The notes: generated by a model not told the origin, from the sequence alone. Shown: positions 49,054-61,502, counted from the first letter of the stretch. The stretch is DNA of 64,000 bases from Mytilus edulis (GCF_963676685.1 NC_092348.1:23535386-23599385), one strand, 5' to 3'. Numbers and translations are program-made.

Positions 49054-52000
49054 TTCTCCTTTTAAATTTTTCAATTATTACATCTTCTTCAAATTTTCTA
49101 CCACTAGCCTCCACATCATATCCTACCATCTCATTATAATATTTTGGTAGTGCAAATTCAGCAAAGTCTAAAACGAAGGGTCTTCCTTTAATCTGTACAT
49201 CTCCTCTAACAAAACGAATATAGCCTGATGGTGGGAAACGTTTTATATCAGCGGGACGAAATGTAAAATTCTTCGTCCAAAGGAACCATCTTGGAACAAC
49301 ACCAATAAATAAATCAGAATCTATATGCTTATACATTCTGAACATTGTAAATCTGTAGACTTTAGTAAGGCAAGTAATTAAAATAATGGCGAAAACTGAA
49401 CATCCAATAACGAATGGAACATTCTTTTTGTCAATTAATACTTTTTCTTTTTCTTGATCGGTAAATCGACTTTGAATATCAAAAATTGTTGTACCTACTA
49501 AATATGACAATAATGGTACAATTAATCCAATTATCTTTATATAATTTTCATAAGAGCTTTGAAATATAAAAACAAAGTCATGTGGTACCTTGTCTTTTTC
49601 TTGACGACCCTTAGATCTTGGTTCATCAGGTATTACATGTAAATGTTTACAATTAATTAGCAGTATTTTGTCTTTTTCACATAGAATTTTATTCCTCAGG
49701 GTTACATATTGTTTTCTTGGAACCACTGTAACTGTCTGAACAGGAAGCCACTTGATTTTATTCTGAAAAAAAAAAAAGATAATTTTCTTTTTAACATTTT
49801 GTCTAACATATTAACAGCCTGTTTTGTTCATTTTCATGATACAGTCCCCAAAACAGGTTGTCAGACTTCAGATTAATCTAAAAAAAACAACATTTCTACT
49901 AAGGCTTTTATAAAAGAGTATGTTCGATAAGGTCCTAAAATGGCCCCCTTTCTTAGCATAAATTTCAAATTCGAATTTATTGACCAATATCATGATAAAT
50001 TATATCTAATAGATTAGCTAGCTAGGATATAAGCCATTTTGTTGAAAATTTTACGTTCTGCGTTTTATTATGACGTCACAAGATGTACTCATATTGATTT
50101 TTCACAAAAAAATCAACGAAAATGGGTAAATTTCCATAGATTATTGGACAGGAAACATAGAGCGCATACGTCGACAACAAAGATCTTTTAAAATAATGTT
50201 TGTGAAGACATTTAACATGTTTTCTTTGAATATTAAGGTTGATGACGCCTGCGTTCTATGTTTCCTGGTAGTTTATTTGGTTGAAATCAAGCTGATTTTG
50301 TCAAATTTCACCAAAATCCCTTATCTTAACCTTTTTGGGATGTCAAAATTAACGTGTTAGAATTGAAACTTTGACAAAAACAGTTCTGTTTATCTTTCTC
50401 ACATGTCTTTAAGGCAACTCAAAACAATTATTGTCTTCTAACTATGAACTTTATAATTGGGGCCAACTATGGCCCTTACCGAACTTACTCCTTTGGTAGT
50501 TCATTTAAAATGGTATTTGAAAAATACAATTAATAAATGTAACTGACCAATATTCTTAACTATACTCCCTGCTGAACTGGTTTGTTTTCTATTTATTTTT
50601 TCATAATTAATTTTGATAAATATGGATTCTTACATTGATACCAGTGGATTATCGGATTTAGCCTCAGCGAGGACTTTAAAATTTATAATTTAACTATTGA
50701 GATTGGATAAATCGATAATCCACAAGTAACAATGCAGGAATCTGTTTCTATAATGATTAAAAAATAAATTTTCTTTTTTTTTTAAACGAAAATTCCCTTC
50801 GAAAGCCTTTTACGTTCCACGAAGTTGTCACACCTGTTAGCATATTTTGATTCATCTGGACTGGGTTGCACAAACGTCTATTAAAGTTAATAGTCTATTA
50901 AAAGTACACTTAAATTTAATAGTCTATTACTTGCGTTGCACAAAATTTAATTAACGTTAATAGTCTATTAACTCACTATTAAATTTAATTGAACGAAGGA
51001 GCGCTATTAAGTCCTTAATTGTACATTTAAAATGGATGCCATGCAAGTGCTTGGATTACTTGTACCTCAAAATCAGCCGAAGAATACCGTGACAGGCTTC
51101 TCAACTCGATGATTTGACGGACTGAGAGCCTCGCACAGCCGGTGATATCCCACATTGTATGATTTCGTCACAAAAAGAATTGTTTTTGTTATTATTAAAA
51201 TAATAATAGAAAGAATAGATAAAAATTGATAAGTGTTTGAAGCATAAATGAAGATATAATTGTAATTCTATGATTAGGGAGCTACCATTTGATTTTTATG
51301 GGGGGGCTAGGATGAAATTTGAAAAAAATAGGCAGGACAGGAGTTTTGAGTAAAAAAAAAAGGCAGGATGAGCAACTTGGTAAAAAAAAAAGGCAGGATG
51401 ACAATTTGTGTAAAAAAAGTCAGGATAAACTAGTAAAAAAAAAGGCAGGACCGAATAGAGTGAAAAATAAAAAAGCAGGACAGAGATTACAACTAAAAAA
51501 AAAAGCAGGACAAAATTTTTCATCCTAGCCCCCACATAAAAATCAAATGGTAGCTCCCTTAACCATTGTCATTATGAATCTATTAGGGAAACAATGGTTT
51601 TTTTTTCCAATACGGCAAGTGTCATTAAATTATTAAACTGAAGAAAAAAACTTTTGCCCTCATCCTTAGAAGTATGCTTTGTTCAAACTGAAATATATTT
51701 CTTAGTATAAAATCCATTCTCCAAAATTAACAATTTTTAAAAGGCATGCATGGAAGAAAGCATTGGACATTTGAAAACCTTTTATAACAGGGGTGAAGAA
51801 TGTGCAATCTCCGTTGACGCTTTGATAAAGAGTGCTTTCTTTCACGTCCGCATTTCTATTAAGTATGGCATGCCGGGTTAACATTTTAATGATTACTACA
51901 GATTGGAGAAATGAATAACAGAACAGTGCACAATAACGTACAATAACATACATAACTGATTGTTATTCGTAGGAGATAAGAGAAACTACGTGATACTTTT

Positions 52001-55000
52001 GATCTTTTTTTTTTATTTAAGATGGCATGGTGTATATTGTCCATAATATTTATATCCAATACATATTTTTAAAACAATTTTTTTTTTGCAACTGAAAACT
52101 GTAATGAAGATGAAACCAAACTATCCGACACTTTGGTATATCTTGGATATAAACTTAAAATAAATCATCTGATATTCACATGGGATAGGGTTCATAATAA
52201 CATAAATTATTGGACTTATTTGGGGTTGCCTAGATATTCCGACACCCCACTGTTCCGACACCCCAATAGGCCGACAAAGGTTAATAACTGCAGTTATAGA
52301 AAATATACTTCATGAGGGTGTTGATGTGGATTTACAGAATAGAGAATAATGATGGGGGGTGGGTTAAAGAATAGAGAAGAATGAGGTCCTAAAATAATGG
52401 GCAAAAGTATAAAAAATAGAGAAAATGGCAAACATTTTAAAGAATACAGATATGAAAGACCCCCTCCTCCCCAAGGCAGACACCCTTTGATAGAATAATT
52501 GTTGACATGGTATTTGAACTATTCGTTCTAATATCACAGAAACAGATTTTAGCATGCCACCTATCGGGTATAACTATCAAAGAAGTACCATGACCATATG
52601 CATATAAAGAAACTGAAAACTTTGCAAGTTTTGGTATAAGAAAATGGGAACACATTCTACTAAAAAAAGAAATGTCATCGGCAGTGCAGTCTCTCTTCAT
52701 AAAGAAAAATGTTCACGTAATCAGGGAACGACCATTTAACTTCAAGGGGGTTATGGTTTTTTCCTAAAAAAAATATTCTGATCCCCAATTTGATGGAAAA
52801 AAATATTTCTGGTCAAGCAGATGAAAAAAAATATTTTGAATGCAGATTCCCCCTACCTTACATGTATATAGTGTTAAACCACACATGCAAACATGCGACA
52901 CGAAAATTACTCTAGCAACCAACACCACCCCTTTTGACACTCACAATGGAAGGTGCCAGTTTTCACTATTCCGATTTACGAGCATTTTTTTGCTCTTGTA
53001 AACTTATTCTTACAGATTCCTCACAGAGAACGCGGCAAACTTTATACAGTTCTATTTGGTTTACCACAGTCTTTATAGTTCAACGTACCGCGTATTAACT
53101 AACTCTTCAATTAAGTAGTGTATAAACATTGTTGTATATATAGACTAACTAAACTATTAATGTTCATCTCAAAATAATTCTGTACACTAAACTAGGCATC
53201 TCGCATACAATCGTCTAAGCGGTAAAACCTAACTAGAACCTTAACTTTTTAATTTCTCTGCGTTGGGAGAGATACATAGCTGTGTATCGTCATGTTAGTT
53301 ATTCGATAAAGCTTCACAAAGTTTTGTTTAGTTTGACAAAATGTTCGCTACACCGTGTCTCATTCATTCTTTATTTTTAGGGGTGAATATATCCGACCAC
53401 TTTCACTAATACATATCTACCGATCAACCGTGATAAATTATCTGAGCCTGCTGCAAGCAAAATTCCCGGCGTTTCCTATTCAATACTAGTATGTACTTTC
53501 ATTGTCTAGTGGCAGTTCAAGTGTCATTGACCTTTTTTCATGCCGGATGGCAACTATTACAGGTCCTATCTATTTTTTTTTTACTGTCAAATGATTGTTC
53601 TCGGCCTGAACATGCATGTCAAAAATATTTGCCACTGGACAATTGAAATATTGTAAGTACTTTATGATATGTTACTTGTATTATTATTATACCCCCGCTT
53701 TGAAAAAAGAGGGTATACTGTTTTACCTCTGTCTGTCCTTCCGTCAGTCCGTCCGTCAGTCCGTCCGTCAGTCTGTCAGTTAGTTCGTCCGTCCCATGAA
53801 TATTTTTCGTCACATTTTTCTCAGGAACTACACTACCAGGATTTCTGAAATTTGGCTTGGTTTCAGGCTTGATATAAGTCAGCTATACTGTGTGAGGCGT
53901 TTTCAGATACATCACTCGACAACTTCCTGTTTAACGAACACTTGTATCATTTTTACACCTGATAGCAAATGCATATTTGGACGGGGGTATCATCAGTGAG
54001 CAGAAGCTCACAGTTTCACTTGTTTTTAGGACTATCAGGAGGAATGTAGGTTTAACTGATGGGATTATTCTTTTGAAATCAAAATTATTTATTTAAAAAA
54101 GTTGTTGAATTATTCCATGTCAGACTATTTGGGGTATTGGACTATCATGGGGTGTCGGACTAATGGGACGTCGGACTATTGGGTTGTCGCACCAATGTGG
54201 TGTCGGACTAATGGGACATCTGAATAACGGGGCTGCCCCGATTTATGATACTTAATTTCTTCCCTCGTGTATTTTTTCCGAGAATTTTCAATCCCTTGCA
54301 ATGGCAACACAAGCAATTTATTGTATCTTGTTTTCATGGGAGATTAAAAATTTCTGATTTTACCACGATTGTGCCAAATACTATAGTAATTTATTCGAGT
54401 TCCCAACCTTCCATAAACAAAGTGAAAAATCGACTTAGATTGAGTCAGACTCTCAAAATGGAAGATATAAATATAGCAGGCTGCAGTTGTCAATTTTCTT
54501 TTGTAGACGTCGACTATAAACTTTACATTTAAATTAGTAAGATAATGGAATTTAAGACTAATGCTTTTTTATTCCCCTATTCCCCTCGTTTTTCGAGACT
54601 TTTCTATCTTTTTCAATACAACATATGCAATTTCTTGTATTTGGAATTGGACATGTTTTGGTGTCAATTGAAAGTAGACCCAGGGTTGCGTTCAATATAT
54701 TAGCGACTACGTAGATGTATGACTATTGAACGTGTAGCTAGCCTAGCAGCTACGTAGATATCAATAGCAGCTAGGCTAGCTACACGTTCAATAGTCATAA
54801 ATCTACGTAGCACTATGTAGCATTATTTAGCTGCTTCGATGTTGAACACAACCCCGTTGAAAAATGCTGAAATCGCTGAAATTGTGTTGACGTCATGAAA
54901 AATTGATGAAAATCGCTGAAATCGTGTTGACGTCATGGAAAATTGATGAAAATCGTGAAAATCATGATGACGTCGTGAAAACGATGAAAATCGTAATGAT

Positions 55001-56457
55001 GTTGTGAAAAAATGATGAAACTCGCAGAATTAAATGGAGCTTAATTGACTATTAAAATGTTAATAGTCACTTAATTGTCTATTAGTTAATAGTATCCTTA
55101 AAAGTGATTCTTGCAACGCTATTAAATCACTCTATTAACTAATTGTCAATTAGATATTTAATAGTCTATTAGAAGTTAATAGTCTATTAACTTAATAGAC
55201 GTTTGTGCAACCCAGTCCAGGTTATCAAAAAAGTTATGACCCTCAAAATCATCAAATGATCTTTTGAGATCACAGGCAACCACACGTTGATTAAATTTTT
55301 TCATACAACGAGTTCGGAAAGGGATAAATTTCCATAGAATTAGAGAATATTATATATATCACTGTTGGCAGGTATTAATATGCAGTCAAATCTTTCAGGT
55401 AATAAATTTGTGTATGATTCAAATTAATGTTGATGTGCTGTGGACGAATCAGCTTACATTAAGGTTCATGTTGATGTGCTCTAGAAGAATCAGATTAATT
55501 AAGATTCATGCATGTGTGTTGTGGGGGAAACACCTTTGATTCAGGTTCAAGATTCTGCACTGTAAATTAAATGCCTCAGCTTCAAGTTCAAGTTTGTGTG
55601 CTATGAACGGAACACCTTATATTAACATATGTAGCTTCAAATTACTGTGCTGTGATTGAAACTCTTAAGTCATGTTTTAGTTCTGTGAATGAAGAAGGTT
55701 GAGATTCAGTTTCAAGTTTGTGCACTCTGAATGAAATACCTAAAATTAAGGTTCATGTTTGGGTGCATGCTGTGCATGCTGTGAATGAAAAGGCTTGAGG
55801 TTCAAGTTCATGTTTGTGTGCTGCAGATGAAACAACTTTTAAAAATAGATTTAGGTCTCACAGGTACAAAATGTAGTTGGTCTCTGAATTTATTTTACCT
55901 AAAGACTTTTATAGGTGAAAAATATTCAGAGACAACTGCCAGAGATTCAGGTTCATGTTTTGTGCTGTAGTCAACCCATCTTAGATTGATGTTCATGATT
56001 GTGTGCTATAGGGAAGAAACATATTCAGGTTCATGTTTGTGTGCTATGGGTAATTCAGTTAGAGATTCAGGTTCAAGTTTGTGCTGTGGATGAAACAGCT
56101 TAGATTCAGGTAGATGTTAATTTGCTGTTGTGAACAGCTTATATATATAATTATAAAAAAGAAGATGTAGTATTATTACCAATGAGACAACTGTCAACAA
56201 GAGACCAAAATGACACAGACATTAACAACTACAGGTTAGCATACATTTAGTTATATATATGTGTGTTGTGTATCAAACACCATAGACTCAGGTTCATGTG
56301 TGTATGCTGTGAATGAAACACCTTACCAGTAAATTGTAGATAAATACAAAAGCAAAATATAAACCTTACTTACCAATGTTTGGACTAGTTTTCCATTGTA
56401 GCCACACCATCGAAATGGTCCCAATCTGTTCATACATTGTAACAGGGACACAGACAT
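49049..56457 (-). CDS. TMEM70/TMEM186/TMEM223-family protein, most like TMEM70, 2 exons
   Basis: Exon 1 runs 56457-56374 on the minus strand (ATG, 28 codons) and ends ACATTG before GTAAGT. Exon 2 runs 49762-49049 after a T-rich AG and ends TAA. The junction is phase 0; total 265 codons (human TMEM70 is about 260). The first 30 residues are basic and hydroxylated with no acidic residue, like a mitochondrial presequence. Two hydrophobic segments lie at about 103-123 and 144-161. The C-terminal domain has KGRPFVLD (220-227) and YYNEMVGYD (236-244), resembling the MGYD ending of TMEM70. Family members are inner-membrane proteins assisting ATP synthase and complex I/IV assembly; this role is inferred from family. 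TMEM223 is the main alternative. The 6.6-kb intron holds nested transposons. Confidence 0.78.
51277..51558. mobile_element. PIF/Harbinger-like MITE, TTA duplication
   Basis: GGGAGCTACCATTTGATTTT and its complement form the ends, with GGCTAGGATG/CATCCTAGCC inside. TTA flanks both sides (51274-51276, 51559-51561). The middle is about six A-rich units with AGGCAGGA. TTA and G-rich ends fit PIF/Harbinger. Confidence 0.82.
52727..52860. mobile_element. Partial MITE-like fragment
   Basis: GGGAACGACCATTTAACTTC then AAAAAAATATTCTG and two more A-rich AATATT units, resembling in layout the 51277 element, but only one end is evident. Confidence 0.4.
53689..54024 (+). mobile_element. Helitron/Helentron-like short element (family H2)
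   Basis: Starts ATACCCCCGCTTTG, followed by a (CCGTCAGT)n microsatellite (53730-53790). Near the 3' end is the inverted GGACGGGGGTAT, then a perfect hairpin GTGAGCAGAAGCTCAC (53996-54011) and CACTTGTT. Same architecture as family H1 with unrelated sequence. Confidence 0.58.
54707..54810. repeat. Foldback with ~42-bp arms
   Basis: CTACGTAGATGTATGACTAT at the left is matched by its complement (ATAGTCATAAATCTACGTAG) at the right, continuing through ACGTGTAGCTAGCCTAG with very few mismatches. Confidence 0.85.
54872..55030. repeat. 40-bp tandem repeat carrying CRE-like palindromes
   Basis: About 3.5 units with GAAATCGTGTTGACGTCATG. TGACGTCA occurs at 54888 and 54928 and TGACGTCG at 54968, each 40 bp apart; a decayed version is at 54997. 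Confidence 0.8.
55420..56330. repeat. Diverged ~45-bp minisatellite
   Basis: Many imperfect units with AGGTTCATGTTTGTGTGCTG and TGAATGAAACACCTT. Interrupted by the family B repeat at 56150-56262; one or two units resume after it. Confidence 0.8.
56150..56262 (+). mobile_element. SINE-like repeat, family B, inserted in minisatellite
   Basis: AAAAAAGAAGATGTAGTATT, CCAATGAGACAACTGTCAAC and AGAGACCAAAATGACACAGA match the 5091 copy. Minisatellite units flank it. Confidence 0.7.
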
Positions 56458-58221
56458 ATTGGTTGCAGTATTATACCATATCTTCTTTTTATATGTTCTA
56501 CCTAAAACAAGAAAATACATACATGTTCATGTAATGAAAGAAAAGATATTGTATTTCCCTAAAATCATCATGACAAGCTTCAAATGGAGCACCACTGGAA
56601 TGGTCAAGGTCAAGTTTTGTTCTTTAGGGTCAATAAACATAATATGTTTAATGAATAAAAAGAGGTGTTGAATATACCCCCAATGAGATTATGAGACAGA
56701 AGCTCCATAACACAAATAAACAAGATATTGTGCATCATTGAAAGCAGAAGCAAATTTGGGGAAAAATATCTAACTTTTGTATTTGATTGTCTATTATTTT
56801 TCAGAGTTGAGAACATTCATAAAATTATGACGTACTTAATGAGATTATAATACATATAATACTTTAACTTGGGAACAAAATAAGGAACAGATGATTTTCA
56901 GTAAATTGTGTTTTAGGTTTTTTTTAACGATACCCTTAATATCAAATTTTTTTAATAAATGCAAGGACGTATTATAAAACGTACTTGATAAGAGTGAAGA
57001 GAATGAGCACAGGGCGAACGTACTATATGGTCGAAAGAACTCAGGAAGAACAGACCAAGGGCGAACATGTAAACAGGGTGAGTCAACCCGATACCAAATT
57101 CACTTATGCGTACTACAAATATCTACATTAAAAACATCTGGTTACAAGTAAACAAACAACGTTCATGTAGATGAGCTGAAATCTAATAATTTTCATAAAT
57201 AAAAGGGTACATATTTTTGATAGTGTTTGTTTTTCTATCCTACATGTCCTAATTTACAAATTAAATGATCCAGATGCTTAATCATGTGTAAAAATCGGTG
57301 TCAAGAATCTGAAGTTGTTATGAAATTGTAATGCACAGAAACTGATGCGGCATACGAAGGTTCAATGATTTTAAAGTCGGCACCATAGGTCTTCAGAAGA
57401 CTTGAAGTCTTCTTCCACCAAAAAAGTAGCCTAATAGTTTTTCAGATGTTTTAAAAAGTACATATATTACTGTATTATTTATACAGGTATCATTATGTAT
57501 ATAGCTAGAGTATTTTGCATTTTGCTGCAGACCCAATATGAACTAACTAGCAGCCATACATATTCCATGTGTAAGAAATGTTTCCCCATCTATTTTTTTT
57601 TATAGGCACTGACTACGATTACCTGCAAATAGTAAGTTACTATAAGAAATAATCTACAGATCTCAAATTCTGAAACTTTCACAGTTTTGGCACCATCTTA
57701 AACAAATTTATTGCGAACAGTAGAATTTTATTACATAATCTGAAAGATGAAACCTTAAACTTCACAGGAAAAATACTCCCACTGCTGGGAAAAATCTGTT
57801 AAGAAAGTATCAGTTCATTATGTAAAGCAATTATGATAGCATTTTTTCAACTAAAATAGAATTTGCAGCTAAATGATAGCATTAAAGGCATAAACCTTGC
57901 TACTTAAAAGAAGCAAAAAGTTATTTTTTTTTCAATTTTACTAATGAAAAGATATTATTTAAACCTATGCATGCTTTATGTTTAAAATTTTGGTAAACCT
58001 GCAAAATCACAATTTGTGACAAAACTTCAAATCTGCTACTTAAATAAGTGATTTAAAAATCACTTATTTAAGTAAGTCCCCAGACTGTGTATGGTGAACC
58101 AACGCCTGTGTGAATCATCTCGATAGAGTCCCTGAAGAATAAAACATCAATAACTCTACCTGTTTACTGTTGAGTTAAAACAAAAATATTAACTACGTAC
58201 TTGATTAAAGTTATTAATTAA
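56458..58221. other. 5' flank of the TMEM70-like gene, nothing else recognised
   Basis: AT-rich. No convincing coding. A small palindrome (TAAATAAGTGATTTAAAAATCACTTATTTA) lies near 58041-58070. The promoter must lie just above 56457; no core motif stands out. Confidence 0.5.
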
Positions 58222-59127
58222 TTGAAAAGAAAATTTATCAAAAAATCATGGAAACAAGCAAATGTCAAGTTCATCAAAAAGATTGGTAAACCAAACTACA
58301 ATAATCCGTCATCATATCGTCCAATTAGCTTAACAAGCATACTAGGTAAACTAATGGAGAGAATAGTAACATCAAGGTTAGAAGGTTATGTAGAGTCAAA
58401 ATTTATATTAGATAAAGAACAAAAAGGTTTTAGACATTTCCGCTCCGCCGACAATGCTTTATTGTCATTTGTTCAAAACATCTTTAATGGATTTAACAAA
58501 GATGAAGGTACTATTGCATTAATGATTGACCTAGAAAAAGTCTATGATAGTGTTTGGAGAGAAGGACTTTTAACAAAACTACATGGATATGGAATTAAAG
58601 GTAAAATCTGGAAATGGATAGAGAATTTTTTAAAAGACAGAGAAGCAAGATTTAATATAAATAAGCATCAGGGGCAATGGTTTAAAACTCAAATTGGGCT
58701 TCCACAAGAATCAGTAATATCCCCTTTACTTTTCAACATCTTTATTATTGATATTTTTGATAAAATTTCCTCTAACAAATGTAAATTCGCTGATGATGGG
58801 ACAATCTGGAAAACAGGCAAAGACAAACATGAATTAGTGAAGGAGTTACAAAAAGATATTAACTCTATCCATGAATGGTCAACAAAATGGAGAATAAACC
58901 TCAGTATAGAAAAAACAGAATTTTGTGTATTTTCCAGAAATGGTATGACAAAAGAGGACATCACGATAATGTTACAAGGAAAGGAATTAAAATACAATCC
59001 AAACCCCAAAATTTTAGGCCTTACTTTAGATGAAAAATGTAATTTCAATAAACACATAGACACTGTTGAGCAAAAAGCACAAAAATCCTTAGGGATTTTT
59101 TGTTTTTTTTTGTTTTTTGTTTGTTAA
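58222..59127 (+). pseudogene. LINE reverse transcriptase fragment
   Basis: An open frame of about 300 codons without a true start (it opens at TTG) covers the core of a non-LTR reverse transcriptase. In order: SYRPISLTS (31-39), the fingers GFRHFRSADNALL, catalytic Asp103 in MIDLEKVYDSVW, GLPQESVISPLLF (159-171), and the catalytic pair FADD (189-192). Endonuclease, C-terminal Cys motif and poly(A) tail are absent. Similarity ends near KAQKSLG (about 59090), after which T-rich low-complexity sequence takes over. The protein is uninterrupted, so decay is recent or the piece is a truncated copy. The layout suggests a Jockey/CR1-like LINE; clade is uncertain. It lies upstream of the TMEM70-like gene and in the opposite direction. 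Confidence 0.85.
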
Positions 59128-59411
59128 TTAATTATTTATTTATTTATTTTTCTCTGCAGTGCCACATCATAAATACAAATGTACTAATGAGTTTTATACA
59201 AAAGTGACATAAAATTACCAGGGTGTTTGAAATTACAGAGAGATTATAGTGTCAAGTTGACACTTCTTAAGACAAAAGTGAAAACCTTAAATAATTAACT
59301 TTTGTATTTTAACTGCTTGATGCTTTTTTAAAACATGTAATGCATGATAAAATCCAACAACCAAAATAGATCATGATTGGATTTATACATTTTTAGAATT
59401 ATTTATATATA
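59128..59411. other. Low-complexity and AT-rich stretch
   Basis: T-rich (TTTA)n just after the RT fragment, then nothing recognised. Confidence 0.5.
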
Positions 59412-59545
59412 TCTGGGACTATTATGCTATAAAATTGAGAATGGAAATGGGGAATGTGTCAAAGAGACAACAACCCGACCATAGAAAAAACAACAGTGAC
59501 GGACAGCACTTAACTAACTTAGCATAATAGTCCCAGTCCCATATA
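59412..59545. mobile_element. Family A repeat (copy 2) between short inverted ends
   Basis: CTGGGACTATTATGCTA on the left and AGCATAATAGTCCCAG on the right are complements. Between them is TTGAGAATGGAAATGGGGAA with AGAGACAACAACCCGACCAT, as at 1182-1295. Confidence 0.62.
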
Positions 59546-59599
59546 TTATATCAAATATTATTGGATACCCAATTGATTTAAACAGTTAAAATGGGTGCC

Positions 59600-59765
59600 G
59601 ATTTAACCAGGTGCCGATTTGACTTGTACCCGGCCACGCTGCGTTAAACAGTAAATATGTTTATTTTAGGAAGATTATTATTAGGGAAGATTAGCTTTAT
59701 AGCTAACTGTGTAACCCTCTTTAAATAAAGAATTATTATTATATTATTATTATTATTATTATTAA
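59600..59765 (+). mobile_element. LINE 3' tail with (ATT)n
   Basis: GTGTAACCCTCTTTAAATAA then AGAATTATTATTATATTATT..., an AATAAA-containing end with a microsatellite tail, typical of a LINE 3' terminus. Upstream GTGCCGATTTRAC is repeated twice. It may or may not belong to the RT fragment 500 bp upstream. Confidence 0.5.
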
Positions 59766-60533
59766 TATGAGATTTCCTGTCTTGTCCCTCAATCATAAAG
59801 AAGGGTGCATGGTAAAGGGTTATTTTCGTGCAACATTTTTCAACCTTTTTGTTTCCCGTATTTTCGTGTTTTCACAATTTATTTAACATGTTTAAGTTTT
59901 CTCGTGTTTGGCTCGATTTGCGTGCTTCGTGTTTCCCCTTATTTATTTTCCGTGTTTCGTGTCTGTGCACTTAATTTCTCGTGCATGTCCCGCATTTGTT
60001 TAAAAGTCAGTGTGCGTTATCATACATTCTGAAATTTGTGTAATTTAAGAGTAGTTGATGTAAGTTACAATACTACCATACAATATGTATGGTATCAATG
60101 AAGTCTATAAACTGATCAAATTACTATCAATGATATATATTTTTTTCAAATAAGATGCAAGTAGCGGACGCATAAAGTTGACTGCAAGGTCTCTATGTCC
60201 ATTAAACAAGGCTGTGTGATCTCCAAGTACGACTAAGTAATAACTTCTGGTACTTTTTTCCTTAATATTTACGATTTTATTCCTCGAGCTTCGTTTTTAC
60301 CGATTTTTATTTTTCGTGCAACGTTTTTGCGATTTTTATTTCACGTGTTTCCGTGTTCAGTACCCCCCTTTACCACCCTCATAAAGGATAACAACTATTT
60401 ATGTTTAAAGTACCTTAGTTGCAATAAGTGAGTTGTTACAGAGGATATTTTTATAATTTCACATTGGCAAGGTTGTGACTGGTAAATATTATGAAGACAG
60501 GATACCAGTTTTATTAAGGGTATGCTAAAATAC

Positions 60534-61308
60534 CGGTCTCACTAATTAGCGACAACAAGAATTTTAGCGACAACAAGCGTCAACAAGCGACAAGAAGCGA
60601 CAACAAGAATTATTTTAGCGACAACAAGCGACAAGAAACTATTTAGCGACAAGAAAACATTTTTTTTTTAATTAACATTAATTATTGCAATAAATATTAA
60701 AAGAATATGCAAAAGAAAATAATTTTAGCGACAAGAAAGTTAAAATTGATAGAAAAAAATGAAACATTATTTACATAATATTTTATCATCTATTATGAAT
60801 AACAGCCAGTATTACGTTTAATTATTGTATTATGAGATTACTTTTCTTTGTGTTTTAGAGCATATTATTTATCTTATAATTTGTTTTTTAAAACTCTGTT
60901 CGTGCAATATATATTAAGCTCGCAAAATGAATTATTTCAATGTGCATCATTGTCCTGAAAATATTGACACAAATTGTGAAATACAAAGAACTGAAATCAA
61001 ACAGGAGGAAAAGAAAATTGAAATGTGAATGTTCACAATCTCTTTCTTCCTCACAAATGTTTCATTTCTTCGACGGTCTATCTATATATATATAATAAAA
61101 CATTTTAATTAGACATATCTGCTCGTATATTTAAAAAAAACATTAAATACAAATTTCTAATAATCTAATAAAAAAAAAAATGTTTTCTTGTCGCTAAATA
61201 GTCTTCTTGTCGCTTGTTGTCGCTAAAATAATTCTTGTTGTCGCTTCTTGTCGCTTGTTGACGCTTGTTGTCGCTTCTTGACGCTTGTTGTCGCTAATTA
61301 GTGAGACC
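60534..61308. mobile_element. Mutator-like foldback element, 9-bp target duplication
   Basis: Ends CGGTCTCACTAATTAGCGAC and complement, with arms of about 125 bp built of tandem GCGACAACAA/GCGACAAGAA units. CTAAAATAC occurs directly before (60525-60533) and after (61309-61317). Long inverted arms and a 9-bp duplication fit Mutator-like elements. The 520-bp middle has no coding. Confidence 0.82.
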
Positions 61309-61502
61309 CTAAAATACTGAACGCGGACCTGTCAAGTCCCAAAAAGAAATAAGTTTTTCAAATAATTTAGATTCCAAAAAAATATAATCGATTCACCAAT
61401 TAGTGTGCCACTTATTATATACTTGTCATTATATTTCCGGTACAAATGATTTACCTTAAGGCAAAAAATCATGTTTTTTTTTATAATTTTTTTTTATACA
61501 AC

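Larger units (their letters stand above)
52222..54240. mobile_element. ~2-kb element with repeated CCGACACCCC ends
   Basis: Left end TTCCGACACCCCACTGTTCC and following CCGACACCCCAATAGGCCGAC; right end holds the complement pattern as GGTGTCGGACTAATGGGAC three times. Inverted arms are made of tandem motifs. Contains the element at 53689-54024. No transposase seen. Confidence 0.55.
50856..55220. mobile_element. 4.4-kb TIR element filling the TMEM70-like intron
   Basis: CTGGACTGGGTTGCACAAAC at the left is matched by its complement ending at 55220, and the pairing continues through repeated TTAATAGTCTATTA blocks on both sides. No target duplication or transposase was recognised. Several later elements lie inside. 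Confidence 0.8.

Noticed and set aside
58689-59063. 124-codon minus-strand frame
   Set aside because: Antisense of the reverse transcriptase fragment.
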